A stretch of 64,000 nt of DNA from Kalmusia sp. IMI 367209. Its lineage: Eukaryota; Ascomycota; Dothideomycetes; Pleosporales; Didymosphaeriaceae. The position numbers and the translations under genes were made by a program. Positions 45,598-58,287 of this stretch are shown piece by piece. Numbering within the stretch: position 1 is the stretch's first letter; each line of letters begins with the position of its first letter. Below the pieces are notes generated by a model. That model ran no database searches and was not told the DNA's origin. It saw only the letters and a list, made by a program, of their open reading frames with translations. The stretch is taken from assembly GCA_027946365.1 (NCBI GenBank), contig JAPEUQ010000012.1, positions 620,001-684,000 of the forward strand. Reading direction: 5' to 3'.

Positions 45598-46632
45598 GAG
45601 TGTTTGAAGGTTCTTGAGATTTGCATGTAGATCGGCTTGAAGATCATCTCAACATAGTCTTTAGATGCCCCAAAATGTTGCTAGCTCAATGTATGCCGTT
45701 AGATAAAAATATATTATAATCTTATCTTCTTTCTCCTTCAGGCTTCTTTACACGTGCGATGAGGCGGGAGATGATGCGATTTGACAAGAGTTGTTGTTGG
45801 GTGACGCGGGGCTGGGGAGGTTACCATGGTACCGGAGAAAATGCACAAAGCTGCTGCAGAATCTTTCCTCGCCTGTGCGAGGCTCGCACATCCTTCCCAC
45901 TTCTCAACTCATTATCTTTCTCGGGCACTCCGCATGCGATACGCATACGCCAAGCTCCGAAGGCCCATGGCTTCCCCTACGACAACGGTTCACGACGAGA
46001 GGAAGTCTGACACCTGATGCCTGCTCGTCAACACCGTAATCTTACCTTAATTAATACACGCATCTTGATCAGTTCATTCTATGTGCACGTTGATGACATA
46101 CATATAGTGTCTCGCACGACAATCGCTATCTACAGAACCGGCCTCCATGTTGCCTTCTCGTTGATATGGTTGCCTGAACATCGATTTTCCACTTCATTTC
46201 CTACCGATATTGACAGATAATCTAGGGCATACTGCAGGAAGTGTGCAGGCGTAAGCGTATGGCCAAAAAGGGCGAGAAACCACGGATCCAAAGGAGAGGT
46301 TATGGAAAGGATTTGCATCACAGAATATTGGTACCACCTGTCGGCAGGCAATTTAATAAAAATTAGAGGGCGCACCAAAAAGGCAAATTCAGATAGGTCG
46401 TCAGCCTTACGCAATATCTGGTACCACGTACCAAAAGCGTTCACTGCGTCAGGCTGAGCTGTGCCAAGCCTGTGTGGCATGTGCGGCCACACCGGAATGG
46501 ATCTTATTATCGGAACCCCTGCTAGTGCATACGACAAAGACTTTGAGAAACAGCTTAAGAGAGAAATTACTCGCTACTTTGCCATGATATGTTCTCATCT
46601 ATCGTAAAAGACTGTTCCAACGTGACTGCTTT
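45598..46632. other. Intergenic, promoter of the alpha/beta hydrolase
   Basis: About 1 kb. A 135-codon minus-strand frame (46130-46537) has no recognisable domain and no splice partners, so it is not called as a gene. Confidence 0.4.
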
Positions 46633-47453
46633 ATGGCGTCGCCACTGCCAACTCTTGTTTTTCTTGCGGGTGCTTTCGCAGACCCCTCATGCTTTGAAGC
46701 TCTAACTTCTGAGCTCCAGAGGGCTGGTTACCCTACTATGTATGCCACCGTTCTTTCTTTAAACCCGTCGGATCCACAGGAGGTTTCTACGTCTCAAGAC
46801 GCTGAGCATGTGCGTAACAAGTTTATTCTTCCACTGCTAGATGAGGGCAAGGATATCATTGTAATTGTTCACTCGTATGGTGGCATAGTTGGGGGTGCGG
46901 CTGGGGCGGGGTTGAGCAAAACCGAGCGATTGACTCAGGGCAAGTCCTCGGGTATCCTGGGCCTATTGTATATAGCAGGCAATATTGTAGGCGAAGGCCA
47001 AAGTCTACTACAAGCGATTGGTGGCGCGTATCCACCTTTCATCATCGAGAACCACGTAAGTCTACTCAAAAGATCTAGATGATCGCACTAATGTACCCAT
47101 AGCCTCATTCAGGTGTAGCCGTTATTAATCCCGTCATGGAAACGCTATACAACGACGTCGATTCTTCCAGGTTGGCAGAGCTCGAAAAGGGCATGATTCC
47201 GCATGCTCTCGCCGCATTTCAGTCTCCCTCAGGACTACCCGCCTGGGCTGAGAAGGCGTTTGAAGGTCGTCTTGGATATATAAGGACACTTGATGACCAT
47301 TGTAATCCTCTTTTCATCCAGGATATGTGGATGAAGAATAGTGAAGTTAGTTGGGATACTGTGGATATCAAGTCAGGTCATGCTCCGTTCATCAGCCAGC
47401 CAGAGAAGCTTGCAGAGCTATGTATTCCCTTCTTTAAAAAATGGGTAGCTTAG
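46633..47453 (+). CDS. Alpha/beta hydrolase fold protein
   Basis: Exons 46633-47055 and 47103-47453 encode 257 residues. The first strand and oxyanion region read PTLVFLAGAFADPSCFEAL, the nucleophile elbow is HSYGG (S81), candidate acids are D205/D206 in RTLDDHCNP, and the catalytic His is H234 in SGHAPF, giving a complete Ser-Asp-His triad. This is the small esterase-like subgroup common in ascomycetes (salicylate esterase/EstC-like layout). There is no signal peptide, so it is probably cytosolic. The intron is 47 nt and phase 0. The substrate is unknown. Confidence 0.85.
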
Positions 47454-48795
47454 TTATTTTATTCGTGTTGTGAGCATTGCGTTCTATCATCGCTTTCACG
47501 CATCGTATCGATATCTTGGCGTGCTTACTTCAATTGATGCGTGTTGTGAATGATGAATGAAAGAAAACAAGAGAACGCACATTGATACACGGGAGTCATC
47601 TTTTCCTTTCTCAATTAGCCTACTTTTTAGAATATCGCAAATACAGATAGCGAACTCTCTATATACATGGTACACGTGAATCCCAGGATCCACGGTGTAG
47701 CATAACGGAGATGAAAGGAGCTTGGCTTTGAATACCCCTCATTCTGGTTCCGAATCACCTCAACGATTCGTCTAGATAATACCCCACTCCTAGTATTGTC
47801 CTATTCATCCCGTACATATATATATCAATATAATTCATCATTTTCCACATGCTGACCTTGACAAATGGTATAATAGGACCGTGGGCACAGACCTACCGTA
47901 TGTGGGAAAGCGTAAGTAGAAAAAGATATTAAGGGTTAGATTTATTAGAGTAGAATAAGACTAGGACGTGGGAAGCATCTCTTAGCTGTTAAAGATTATG
48001 TAATGAACATGTATCTGCAGAACTAAGACTTCCTGGCGCTAGGGGATTGCTAGCTTATAGCCTCCATTTTCGTGGGCAAACCCCCCCAGATATGGAGGCG
48101 TCTAAACTAACACAACATCATTTATGCGCAAAGTCTCCACTGTAAACATTCCTGCTGGCCGCTACGCTAGCGTTTGTATTTATAGTTCTTCTATACCTAA
48201 CCTATCATTCCCCAGCTACCTTATATTACAAATCTACCTTTTAAGCGCGAATTCGGATGAATGAAAGGCGATGCTGGCTGTAGATTTATGTGTACCAGGG
48301 ACAGGATTAGATAAGCTTTGGACTGTCGCTTACCTCAACCAAGGATGCGGCGCGTCCGTAAGGCTGGGCAGCTGGTGGACTGCCAAACCATGAAACTTGT
48401 AGCTGTGTTCACGACGACGCCTGCATAGCAACCACGTAGGTTACCTGCCATCTACAGGATATAAAGTGCTGAGGAAATTATGAAGTAATATTTTTACCAT
48501 CCTATCTACCAACCTGTCTCCAGAACACAGCGGCGACCGTGGCTATAGTCGACGTACGCGATCCACTCAACCTTCGATTCGTTGACATCACGCAAGGATA
48601 CCGTTCGTAAGCCTTCGACGCCCTTAAAGCCGCCAAAGCCAGTGTTTTCATTGCCATATCGAGTCTTATCGGCATCGTGGACTGCTTGGCTCGTAAGCAA
48701 CCGCCTTGATCGATTCTCCCAAATCCTCGCAGTGCATCGATACAACACCGTGCAGCTTCCCTCGCCCTCCGAGCTGATCGGCGAACATATCTACT
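47454..48795. other. Intergenic, AT-rich
   Basis: About 1.3 kb, AT-rich around 47800-48060. A possible 8-bp stem hairpin (GCCTCCAT 48060-48067 with ATGGAGGC 48092-48099) flanks a run of seven C. No gene is supported. Confidence 0.4.
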
Positions 48796-50212
48796 ATGCT
48801 ACAGGATCTCCCTACTGAGCTGTTGGGTAAAATAGCGGAGCATCTGTTTGATCCGGATCAACGCTATCTGGGGCACTTGCGACTCACGTGCCGAGAAATA
48901 CATGCGAAAACCACGTTCCAATTTGGAACCCGGCATTTCAATACATTGTTCGTGGACATTCGCCCTGGAGGACTACACAGACTATGGGAGGTTTCTCAGC
49001 ATCATCAGTTCAGATCCTATGTTCGACGAATTGTCCTGGACGCCGATCACATTATTCGTGGGAATAGAACCTCTGACCTACTACCTGAGTCATCTGATAC
49101 CGAAAATGATTCCGATTTATTGTCTGAACTTGCAGGTGCCAAAGCTGACTCTGACCCATCACTTGAGAGTTCGATTGCAGAGAGTGAATACGATTCTCCT
49201 CCAGTGTTTGATCAGTCAGTGTTGGACTTCATACATAACGGCGACTTTGCAGGACAATTTGGGGCTTGTAATAAGCTCTTCGTCAATTTGGAACAGCTTG
49301 AGATCGACCAACCTCTCATAACGGGTGACCTGACGGATATTGAGGTTGATATGCTGAGAAATGCTTGGTCCGCAGTAATTGCAATCGCACTGTCCATCAT
49401 CCAAAAATTCGGCATCCACTTAAAGAAACTTGCGATACAAAGTCCGGGCGGGCCAGATTGTCCCCCAAATATCTCAGTCCTAAGATCCATCTCCAGGACA
49501 CCTGATTTACTTAACTTAATGACAGATCTCCACTTAAAGCTCTACGTAGCAGAGGACAAGCGTGAGCAAAATCCTGAGAAAGACTCATAGATCAAGGCTT
49601 ACGCTGTCCACAGATTCACACTCGTCCGTTTCAGCGCTGATGCGAGTATTGGAAAGCGCGAAAGCCTTATCTTCACTAGGGCTCTCGTTCGACAGAAGCA
49701 CTCGTTCTGAGGAGGTCTTTTCAGCAATTGTGCGCCGTGCCTTCTTCTTCCAGAAGCTCCGAGAATTGGATTTGAAGAACTTGTTGATATCCAGCGAGCC
49801 TCTTATAAGTTTCATCGATACCTGCAAGGCCACGCTCCGAAAACTTCTTCTAAACCATACGACCCTTGGCTCTGGAAGCTGGAGAGATGTGATTTTGTAC
49901 CTGGCAAATGAGCTGTCCTTGCAAAGCTTATACGCTAGTGATCTTTACCAAGGGCACTACAGACTGTCATTTAGAGCGATTCATATGGAGCGTCCGATTA
50001 TTCAAGAATGCTGGTGGTTGGACGTGTCTCCATTCCCTAGTGAAGGAGATTTTAATCTCCTAGATTTCTTTCATCTCGTCACAAGAGAGATGAAAGATAC
50101 GAGGTTGACTCTTGAGGACGGAGAGGACGAAAATATTCGCGACTGGCTTTCTATGATGGCAGACAAATATGAACTGGTGGATGATGAAGACGAATCTGAC
50201 GTTATGTATTGA
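48796..50212 (+). CDS. F-box protein
   Basis: Exons 48796-49561 and 49614-50212 (52-nt intron, donor GTGAGC) encode 454 residues. The N-terminus MLQDLPTELLGKIAEHL, followed by HLRLTCREIHAKT, is a fungal F-box, giving a likely SCF ubiquitin-ligase adaptor. An acidic Ser/Asp-rich segment (about residues 98-140) follows, then leucine-rich segments (LEQLEIDQPLI, LKKLAIQSPGG, LRELDLKNLLIS, LRKLLLNHTTLG) and an acidic C-terminus. Without splicing, the first frame would stop at 49590; the intron joins the two halves in phase. The substrate is unknown. Confidence 0.8.
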
Positions 50213-51045
50213 GGACATCGATCCTCGGATTTATCAAGTTCTGGAACACCTTGTGAGCCATGGTATCTTTTTAGGATCGGCCGCGTTCTGGGAGAAGTGT
50301 GCTAGAGCTAATGATGTTCTGGGAGTGATATCTGAAGGTCATGTATGCTTTAAGACACCCCTAACCGTCACGAAGCTCTCTTGCTGTTCGCTGGTATTGC
50401 AGTCAAGCTTGAGGGCAGAGGAATCTAGCCGAAGGGGGTTTGACTTATCATGGGTTCTGAAGTGGATTCTAGAAGCGCCCTCAGATGGAGGACCAGTTTC
50501 AATGGGAAGCTCATAGATTGGGCCTGGGCTAAGTGGGACCTTTGAAGAAGGCTTTTGAATAGAGTGTCTTTTAGAAGAGGGAACAGTCAAGAAATGCAGA
50601 AGTATAGGAATGCTTTGCTGGTATCGCGTGCGCGTTCACAGCCCTGCGCCGGCTAGCGGCTAACAAGCTTTCTGGGGCAGCGCTAGTCTTCTCGCGGCGC
50701 GAGCATGAACAGACGCGCATCAACGTACCATGAAGAAGAGCCATATCAAATACTACAATCCAGATTTCAGTTTTGCCATTGTTATGAGCTGATTAGTGAC
50801 ACGTATCTCTAACACATTCCATTCCATCGCCTCAATAACCGCCCTCTCTTGGCACAAGCCCACTTCCACCCTGGCATCAGCCCACCGTTTAATCCCAGAC
50901 AAGCGCAACGTCACCGCCCGCCAATCCTCACACCCCAGCACAACCCACCTAAACAGGCCGCAACACCCGCCTGCGTATAGAACCGTCCATCACGGCTGTC
51001 CGAAGCAATTCATTACACATCAGTCCGGCGACCCTCGCGCCACCC
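50213..51045. other. Intergenic, promoter of OXR1
   Basis: About 0.8 kb between the F-box gene and OXR1. Frames at 50169-50516 (plus) and 50339-50590 (minus) overlap without domain features. Confidence 0.4.
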
Positions 51046-52169
51046 ATGCCGAGCACGTCAGATGCAGACAACCCGCACCCCTCCTCCTACTTCACCTACC
51101 CCGTATCCTACGCCGTGCACGGTCTTCTCCGTCGCCTCTCCTCCGAGCCTGCGCCAAAGCAACAACACTCGCATAACGCGCGGACGTACACCTCGCCCAG
51201 CTCCACCTCTCACCTCTCAGACAAGAACAAAATGGACGGCGTCTTCCACCCACCCCACCGCACAGCGTCTCCTTTCCAGCCGCCGCCGCTTACGCCGTTG
51301 AGTCTCAAAGGGTATAGAAGCAGTACGAGGGAAGCCGGGAAGCTCCTGAGCAAAGCGCTTGCCGAGGAGATACGGTTGCTTGTGCCGCCGCGGCTGCAGC
51401 TGGTGGATGGTTGGGAGGTGGTGTATAGTTTGGAACAGAACGGAGTCAGTTTAGCAACTTTTTACAAGAAGGCGGAAGAGTATCGGGGAAGGAGAGGGGG
51501 TTTTGTGTTGGTGGTCAGAGATGCGTCTGGAGGGGTAGGTTCATATCTCTTTCCGAGAGTTATCTTTCTGGGCACGAAGACCCTCGCTCGTTATAACTGG
51601 AATGGTGTCCGCGTAAGATTTACTGACATGCAGTGCAGATCTTTGGCGCATATCTCTCAGACGCTCCACACCCGCAGTCCCATTTCTTCGGCAACGGCGA
51701 ATGTTTCCTGTGGCGCGCGCACGTCCTCCCATCTCTCACCGATCTCACCAACCTCCCGCCCCCGCCCTCCGCAGATACCACAAACGCCGTGCGCATGACG
51801 ACGATAGCCTCACCGACGAAGAGCGGCACCCTAAGCCCGCCTAGCTCAGAGCACGCGAGCCGCAGCGGGACGAGCACACCGGAACGAATACGCTTCAAGG
51901 CATTCCCGTACAGTGGTATAAACGACTACATGATATTTTGCGAGCAGAGCTATCTGAGCGTCGGAGGAGGGTAAGTCAAACCATTCCACAAGTCAATGAA
52001 GAGAAGGAGGCTAACAGGCTACAGCGACGGCCACTACGGCCTCTGGCTCGACGACAACCTCGAACACGGCGTCTCGAGCACGTGCCCCACCTTCGGCAAC
52101 GAGCCTCTGAGCGACGAAGGCAAGAAGTTCGAAGTGCTCGGCGTGGAACTGTGGTACATTGGCGCATGA
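51046..52169 (+). CDS. OXR1: Oxidation resistance protein 1, TLDc domain
   Basis: Exons 51046-51534, 51639-51970 and 52025-52169 encode 321 residues. A Ser/Pro/His-rich N-terminus precedes the TLDc domain, which starts near TPLSLKGYRSSTREAGKLLS and includes EEIRLLVPPRLQLVDGWEVVYSLEQNGVSLATFYKKAEEY, FVLVVRDASGGIFGAYLSD, HFFGNGECFLW, FKAFPYSGINDYMIFC, SVGGGDGHYGLWLDDNLEHG and the closing EVLGVELWYIG. Fungal Oxr1 proteins protect against oxidative stress and bind the V-ATPase to promote its disassembly. A disordered Ser/Pro insertion lies between FLW and FKAFPY. Introns are 104 and 54 nt. Confidence 0.92.
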
Positions 52170-52636
52170 TATGATATTCTCCATATTTTGAAAAAGCAAC
52201 CTCATCCCATCTCATACATGAATGATAATGACACGGCGTTTTGGATGGCAAAGCTGCGTGGCTTCGCAAAAGGTTACAGAACCATCTAACGGATGTGAGC
52301 ACACGGGCTGGATTTGGGGACTAGGTCTTAGCATGGTCTTGGTGTTGCGTGATATCCCGGGAATAGCAAAGTGTTTTGTTTCTTCCTTCGTATTGTGTCC
52401 TTCCCTTGGTCCTTGCACAGAAGATGTCGATTTTTTCTTGATCGTTACTTTGATCGTACTAGAGGCTGAATGGAGTATTTGGGACAAGATGCCTGATGCC
52501 TCGTGAAAAGAAAGAGCACCTGACTTCGGCACAGATTCATCTTCATCGTGGTTTTTGTTTGAAGCATCTGCTCATAGACTGGATCGAGATCCACGACATG
52601 ACCAGGAAAATATATCCACATAATCACAAAGCCCAT
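52170..52636. other. Intergenic, tail-to-tail OXR1 / STAND-like gene
   Basis: 467 bp between convergent genes; presumably 3' UTRs. Nothing else is seen. Confidence 0.4.
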
Positions 52637-54387
52637 CTATATTTGTTTCTCAACTTGAGTATTTGTAGCTGCTCTTACAGTTTGATCCCAAGCCAATTTC
52701 AGCAACAGTTGGTTTGGCTTCAAATCATAACGAAGGCTTCGGCCATTATCTTCAGCGAGGAGTTTTTCTTCCCGCCGCCACCTCGCCGAATCAGCAGTAG
52801 CCAAAACCTTGACTGCCTTTCCATGTCCCGCGAACAACTGAAGGACCTCTCTAATAAAATCAGGAACCCCCATGTCTTCGAGTAGATCGATGCGATCAAG
52901 TAGAAGAAAAAATTCTGTGTGAGAAGAAGCTTCAATAGCATCTATGATTCGTTGCGTAATAGCCTGTATACTTTGGCTTCTCCATTCTTTGTTGCGGAAC
53001 TCGTATTCAATCGCATCGCACATGGTGTTACACACTTCAGGACAAGCTGCCATTATCTGGAACATAATTGTCGAGAGAGCCTTGAAGGCAGTCGACTGCT
53101 CAGGACCAAGCCTACGCTTGGCAGAGTAAATAGCTCTAGGCTGTGGCGATGACAAGGCGCTGATCACCAAGGGAATGACAGGAGAGAGCCAACACAGGCC
53201 ACGACCGCTGGTATACATGTCATAGTTCTTTCCACTGAGCAGCAAGAGCGATGAATGGGGACTGCTAAGCCAATCTCGATACTGTGGGAGCTGTTGTAGA
53301 TCTGCAGCGGTGATCTCAGCGAGCACAACATCTTTGAGCCGGGCTCTTCGAGGACTCTTTGAAAACTTTCCCTCGAGGAGCTGGCTCATATCGCTTAAAA
53401 TCGGTGCTTCGTTGTCCTTGTTCCCGAGCGAAAAGATTCGACAGAGGCTTCGTACGCGTTTGTGGTGCTCCATTCTCTCCTTATCGATGACTATTCCGGA
53501 CACTACGGTGATAGCTTCATGGCTCAGGTCTTCGATCAACTTCTTGATATGCTCCACCTGCTCCTTTAGCAGAGGCTCGGGACGTACTATGGCCATATAG
53601 ATTCGTCCTACATAATAAATTAGCGATTTATCAGAAAAAGAAAACAAAAAGGTAAAACAAAGACTTACTACTTGATGATCGGAGAAAATATTCGGTTGCA
53701 GCCATTGGAAATGTCAAAGCTGCTGCATAGATGTTGACCAGATGATTCAACATTCTCTCATTCTTACTTTGCATTAATTCATATGCGCGTATTCGAGGCA
53801 TTGCAGTGCTTATGTCGTTGAGAGTAGACATTATCAAGTCCTCTCGTCGACGCTTATTGATACCAACCTACGAAACAAGGCATGAGTAATTGACAAGACA
53901 TTGACAAGACATTGAACTTGAAAAATTCTTACCTGCAATAATACGGATAGACTCCCATAGGCTAATTGTCCGAATCGTGGAACTGCACCATTCACTACAG
54001 CTATCATGTCGGTGTAACCAACTAAGATGGGGCGGAATTCATTGGCAAAATTCACCAACGTGTCTCCAATTCTCTTCGACATGAGCTTTTTTCTTTTCTC
54101 TCTCAACTTCTTTCCGTTATCAATTGCTGAATCAATTTGGTCCTGTATCCAGGAGTGATCAATCAGATAAGGCTTCTCATCCTCCAGCCTGCCAACCACG
54201 CTTCGACTTAGCGACTCATACTCTGCACGTTTTTCTTCCGCGAGTTTCTCGAGTTTTCTACCCATGATGTTATTGGATTGAATGCTAAGATTTTAGATGT
54301 CACTTACTCTTTAATGCTGTCTGGTACGGCTAGTCCAACTACCGCCGAAACAGGTGCTGGTCTACTAGCGCCGAGACGTCCTGACAT
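52637..54387 (-). CDS. STAND-like fungal protein with N-terminal helical domain and no P-loop
   Basis: Exons 54387-54308, 54257-53933, 53867-53669 and 53607-52637 encode 524 residues. The N-terminal ~200 residues form a helical domain (HSWIQDQIDSAIDNGKKL, FANEFRPILVGYTDMIAVVNGAVPRFGQLAYGSLSVLLQ, NIYAAALTFPMAATEYFLR) resembling the DUF7708-type domain that precedes NTPase domains in fungal STAND/NLR-like proteins. Next comes a region in the position of the NTPase: SSLLLLSGKNYD, GLCWLSPVIPLVISAL, then FFLLLDRIDLLED (a Walker B-like strand) and VKVLATADS. No GxxxxGK[ST] P-loop is present and there are no C-terminal repeats. It could be a pseudo-NTPase partner or regulator. It is divergent from the AAA gene at 55.6 kb. 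Family recognition is moderate. Confidence 0.65.
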
Positions 54388-55605
54388 GTCGGTGGTTGCG
54401 AAAGTTGAAGGATTGTAGGTGCTCGAAACCCAACCATAACGCAGAAGACAAAGGACAAATTATCGCATTTGATTGTTGCGCTGAACCTGACGGGCGGAAT
54501 CGCGAGCTCTCCATGCATGTATCACGAATTCAGCCTTGTAGGGCTAGGCTGTCTTCACATGCACAGCCTCATGTGATGACTGACGGGTCCAGACTTGCAG
54601 TCGATTGCATCAAATCAGAATCCGCCACATAGAAGATATTGTCTATTGCGTGGTACACTTTTCACCGGATTACCTTGTCTCTAGGGTTGCTCTCATATCT
54701 CATATAGAAGTGCTTGAGGTGTCCCGCCACGGCGTTGTAAGGGTAGGTCCTCCCGATTACGACCGAGGAATTGGCGGAGGAGGCTGCTGCCTGGTTGGGT
54801 TGGACAGTGTAGAGGTTTTTCAACGCAACTCATAAGAGAGACATACATGAACTTACAGAACAAATATGCACCATCAGACCTGTTTTAGACCCATACCAAT
54901 ATGCTTAAAAGTCTATTCGTTTGCATTTGAGCATAATTATGTAGAAATACCTGTGCAGTAAATCCGGCGAGTAAGCAATAAGGCGAAACTAGTATAGTAG
55001 ACACGTACAAGATGATCACATTATTGGGCTCCAACGTACGGAGCACCCCCTAGAGCTACGTAAATAGATTACTATTGACTTTTTTATGCCCCGATCCGGT
55101 AATCATATGATCGGTCGTCGGTTTTGATAGCAGGCTGCAATCAATTGTTATGCGGTGCAACACACTCGGCAGTACACAGCCTCTACATACAATTACGTGC
55201 TACCGGACTCCTTTCCTATATAGGCCAAATCAAGAATAACTGGGCGCAGCTCTGAGAACTACTTCACGTTTTCCGGTGAAGGGCTGGCAGCCTCTTTGTA
55301 GTAATAAGGCGGATCGCTCAAATAGACCGTTCTAGTACCGCAGCAACCATGCGAGTTCGGCCCGGTCAGATCTAGATAGGGCATTTCAGGTGCTTAATTA
55401 GAAGCGAGAGTTGGCTGACTTCTGATATTGAAGTCACGGCATGCTCCGGTGGCAAATACTGCCTGAGGGACTCGATAGACCCGTTAGATTTTTGTACTTC
55501 TGGGCTTTCCACTCGCTATGTTATAAAAGGGAGCGAGGCTTTGCGAAGGCCGGGAGAGAATCTTCAGAATAACAATTGTTATATTGACTACTTCAGCCTT
55601 ACGAC
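54388..55605. other. Divergent intergenic region: STAND-like / AAA ATPase
   Basis: 1.2 kb between two divergent starts. It contains a clear TATA box for the AAA gene; a frame at 54396-54632 has no features. Confidence 0.45.
55522..55530 (+). promoter_or_regulatory. TATA box of the AAA ATPase gene
   Basis: TATAAAAGG lies about 76 bp upstream of the ATG at 55606, a near-consensus TATA element at a plausible distance. It suggests an inducible rather than housekeeping gene. Confidence 0.5.
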
Positions 55606-58287
55606 ATGGCTAACACTATAGTAAGTATCGGTGTCTCTAGATATCCTTTTCGGTCATGATTTTGGTCATAGCTGACAATAATCCCTAAAGATCGAATCAA
55701 GTTTGAGTTGTGTTGTATGTCTAGTACTGATTGCGTGAGCTGAGTGACTGAGTTCTCTCTAGGATGCCATTACAGCGGGTGAGGGTAATCATACAGATTT
55801 TGAGAAGGAGGAGTCTACACTGGCGCCTAGAGGATTACTTGCAACATTTCAAGAGATATTACACATTCGAAGCGATAGCACCGAGGACAAAGCTCATAAG
55901 GGTGGCCAAAAAGCACCCGAAATAGGAGGCAGCATCACCTCTACAACCAAGAGTCTACGTTATAAGTACACTAACGTAACAATTGACGGGTCGGGCATCA
56001 AAGAAGAGGCTCGCGAACGACCAAAGAGGGTTAGCACTCCTACCATTTCTGACGGTGAACTTATCTACGAGCTACGTTTCGTCACCGATAAAGAGGAACG
56101 GAGGCCAGAATCTCGAATCGAGATCGTGCTGATAGATCCTGGCCTCAAACGCCTCATAGACAAGGGAGGTGAAGGATACTTCCAACATTGCGGTTATGAT
56201 GCAAACTGGGACAACGAAGAGCCACTCAAGTTCGAATCTTTCCATTTAGTCCATCAGTGGGATCGTCTTCGAGAAATAGCGACCGCTGCGGCCGACCAAT
56301 CCGATCAGTATGGGGAGTCACTGAACAGGCTGCTTGACGATATTGAGACACACGCAAACCCACATGCCAATTTCAAAAGGCTCCAAGGCGCCCGCATGAT
56401 TGACTACGATTCATTGATTCATTTATTTGTTCCGGGAGGATACATAGTTGCTTTCCCATTCTTTAACCTCCCTCAGCTTTTCCAAATAGACGACGCCAAT
56501 TATGAAGGTAAGTCAGCTTCATATGTTTTGACTACTTGGACGTTCGATTGGATTGGCGAAAAACTCGACCGAGTTCAATACGAATTTCGTATCGAGAAAT
56601 TCCACGACGAAAAGCGTATCACCGATCTCCCATTTTATCCTGTACGATTTTATGAGGATGGTTCTGGGGACAACGGGATTTCAGCTCTTCGTAAGAAGCT
56701 AAAGTATCGCGCTGTTCTTTTTCGCAATCTCTGTTCCCAAGAAGCGAGGATGTTCAGGTACCAGGGCGACGCATTAGTCCTAGATCGAACGTTGGATCGT
56801 TTTCACAGAACGCTAGAGGACACCTTATTTGGGTTGATAGATGAAAAGAAATTACGAGAGTCTATGTTCAGCCTGAAATTTGTAAGAGCAAACATCCAAT
56901 ATGAGAGATCAAAGGTCTGACGAATGCCAGATTTCCGAGGATGTCATCATTGATCCATATTGTTTCACACGATATGGCTATCAATATGCTTGTATAGGAG
57001 ATGAAATGCCAGTTGCTAACAGTCACGCATTTGATTGCAAGTTCTGCGATACAAAGGCCCGCGCAGATTGGATGCGGAGCTTTACCAATGACGTCGATCA
57101 TACCGAGCACGTCCTGAGCCCGAATCGCTTCGACGAAACGAGCGATCAGTGGCTTCTGCTTCCTGCGCGTGTACTCGGCTTTTGCCTTGGTCTCAAATTT
57201 TGGGCGCAATTCTCTGTCGAGAATCTACAGGGCATAGACGAGAACGATATAGGGGACCTGAAGGAGGAATTGGTTCTTCCTAAAGATCTAGACATTGAAG
57301 TCCTAGAGAAGATGTTCAAGTATCATAGCCGATCGCTCAGCACCGCCACAGACCGAACGATGAGGGATCCCATATCTGGTAAGGGAGACGGGTTGATCCT
57401 ACTATTCCATGGTAAGACTACGCTTTTATGTTTCAAATGAACCTCGGTTTCCTGACTCCTATAGGTCCTAGCGGGGTCGGAAAGACACTTACTGCAGAGA
57501 TCTTAGCTAAGACTGCTCGCTTACCGCTATACAAGGTCGGTATTAGCGATATTGGAAGGACGCCACGAGAGGCTGAGAAAGGATTGCGATATCTATTCGA
57601 CCTCGCGCAGAGGTGGAAAGCAATTCTGCTCATGTTAGTAGATGCTTTCTACAAAATCAGACAGCCATTAACATAGGAATAGTGACGAAGCAGACGTCTT
57701 CCTCGACGCTCGTGGAACGATGGGTGAAGCCGAGATGGAGAAGAATGCCATGGTGGCCGGTAAGACACTCATCCAGATTTTCCTGAAGGAGAATGCTGAG
57801 CTTTTCAGTGCTATTACGCGAGATCGAATACTTCAGTGGTATTTTAATCATGACGACAAACCGGGTACTTACTTTCGACGTGGCGATGCTCTCTAGAATT
57901 AATTGGCCTATCAACTTTGGACATCTCAGCAAAGATAATGAAGCAAGAATATGGAAAATGTGGTGTGAGAAATGGAAACGTCAGAACCAAGAGAATGCGA
58001 AGAAAATGGGCAAAGACGCCATGAAGAAAGTGGAGAAGGAAGAGCAAGAGTGTGATTCGTGGAAAAAGACAATGGAGCGGCAACGTGTTGGGCAGAAGGA
58101 AGGCTCGACAATGAACGGCCGGGAAATTCGTAACATTTTCATGACTGCAAGCACAATGGCGGAAGAAAATGAGATCGTGAGCTGGGAGACCATTGTGAAC
58201 TGTTACTGGAACACAGTCCATTTCCGCTCTGAAATGGAGAACATTAGAACACAAGCTGAAGTTCGTAGTAGCGTATTTAGAGTGTAG
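55606..58287 (+). CDS. AAA-type ATPase with N-terminal DUF7025-like domain
   Basis: Seven exons (55606-55620, 55691-55714, 55763-56881, 56931-57411, 57465-57633, 57683-57759, 57809-58287) encode 787 residues. The N-terminal half contains the fungal domain with SLIHLFVPGGYIVAF, VLTTWTFDWIGEKL and ITDLPFYPVRFYED; a linker region has EDVIIDPYCFTRYG. The AAA core has Walker A GPSGVGKT (547-554), Walker B AILLIDEAD (D604, E605), sensor 1 TTNR (644-647) and the arginine-finger segment FDVAMLSRI (R658). A Lys/Glu-rich, probably coiled-coil stretch follows. All catalytic residues are present, so ATPase activity is expected. The protein belongs to a large, unassigned fungal family; its client is unknown. 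Two tiny first exons (15 and 24 nt) are less certain than the rest. Confidence 0.85.

Noticed and set aside
46130..46537. 135-codon minus-strand frame upstream of the hydrolase
   Set aside because: No recognisable domain, signal peptide or splice partner; likely a chance frame.
48060..48099. Hairpin GCCTCCAT / ATGGAGGC around a C run, considered as a regulatory RNA or terminator
   Set aside because: The 8-bp stem with a 24-nt loop is within chance expectation in this much sequence, and fungal genes do not use such terminators.
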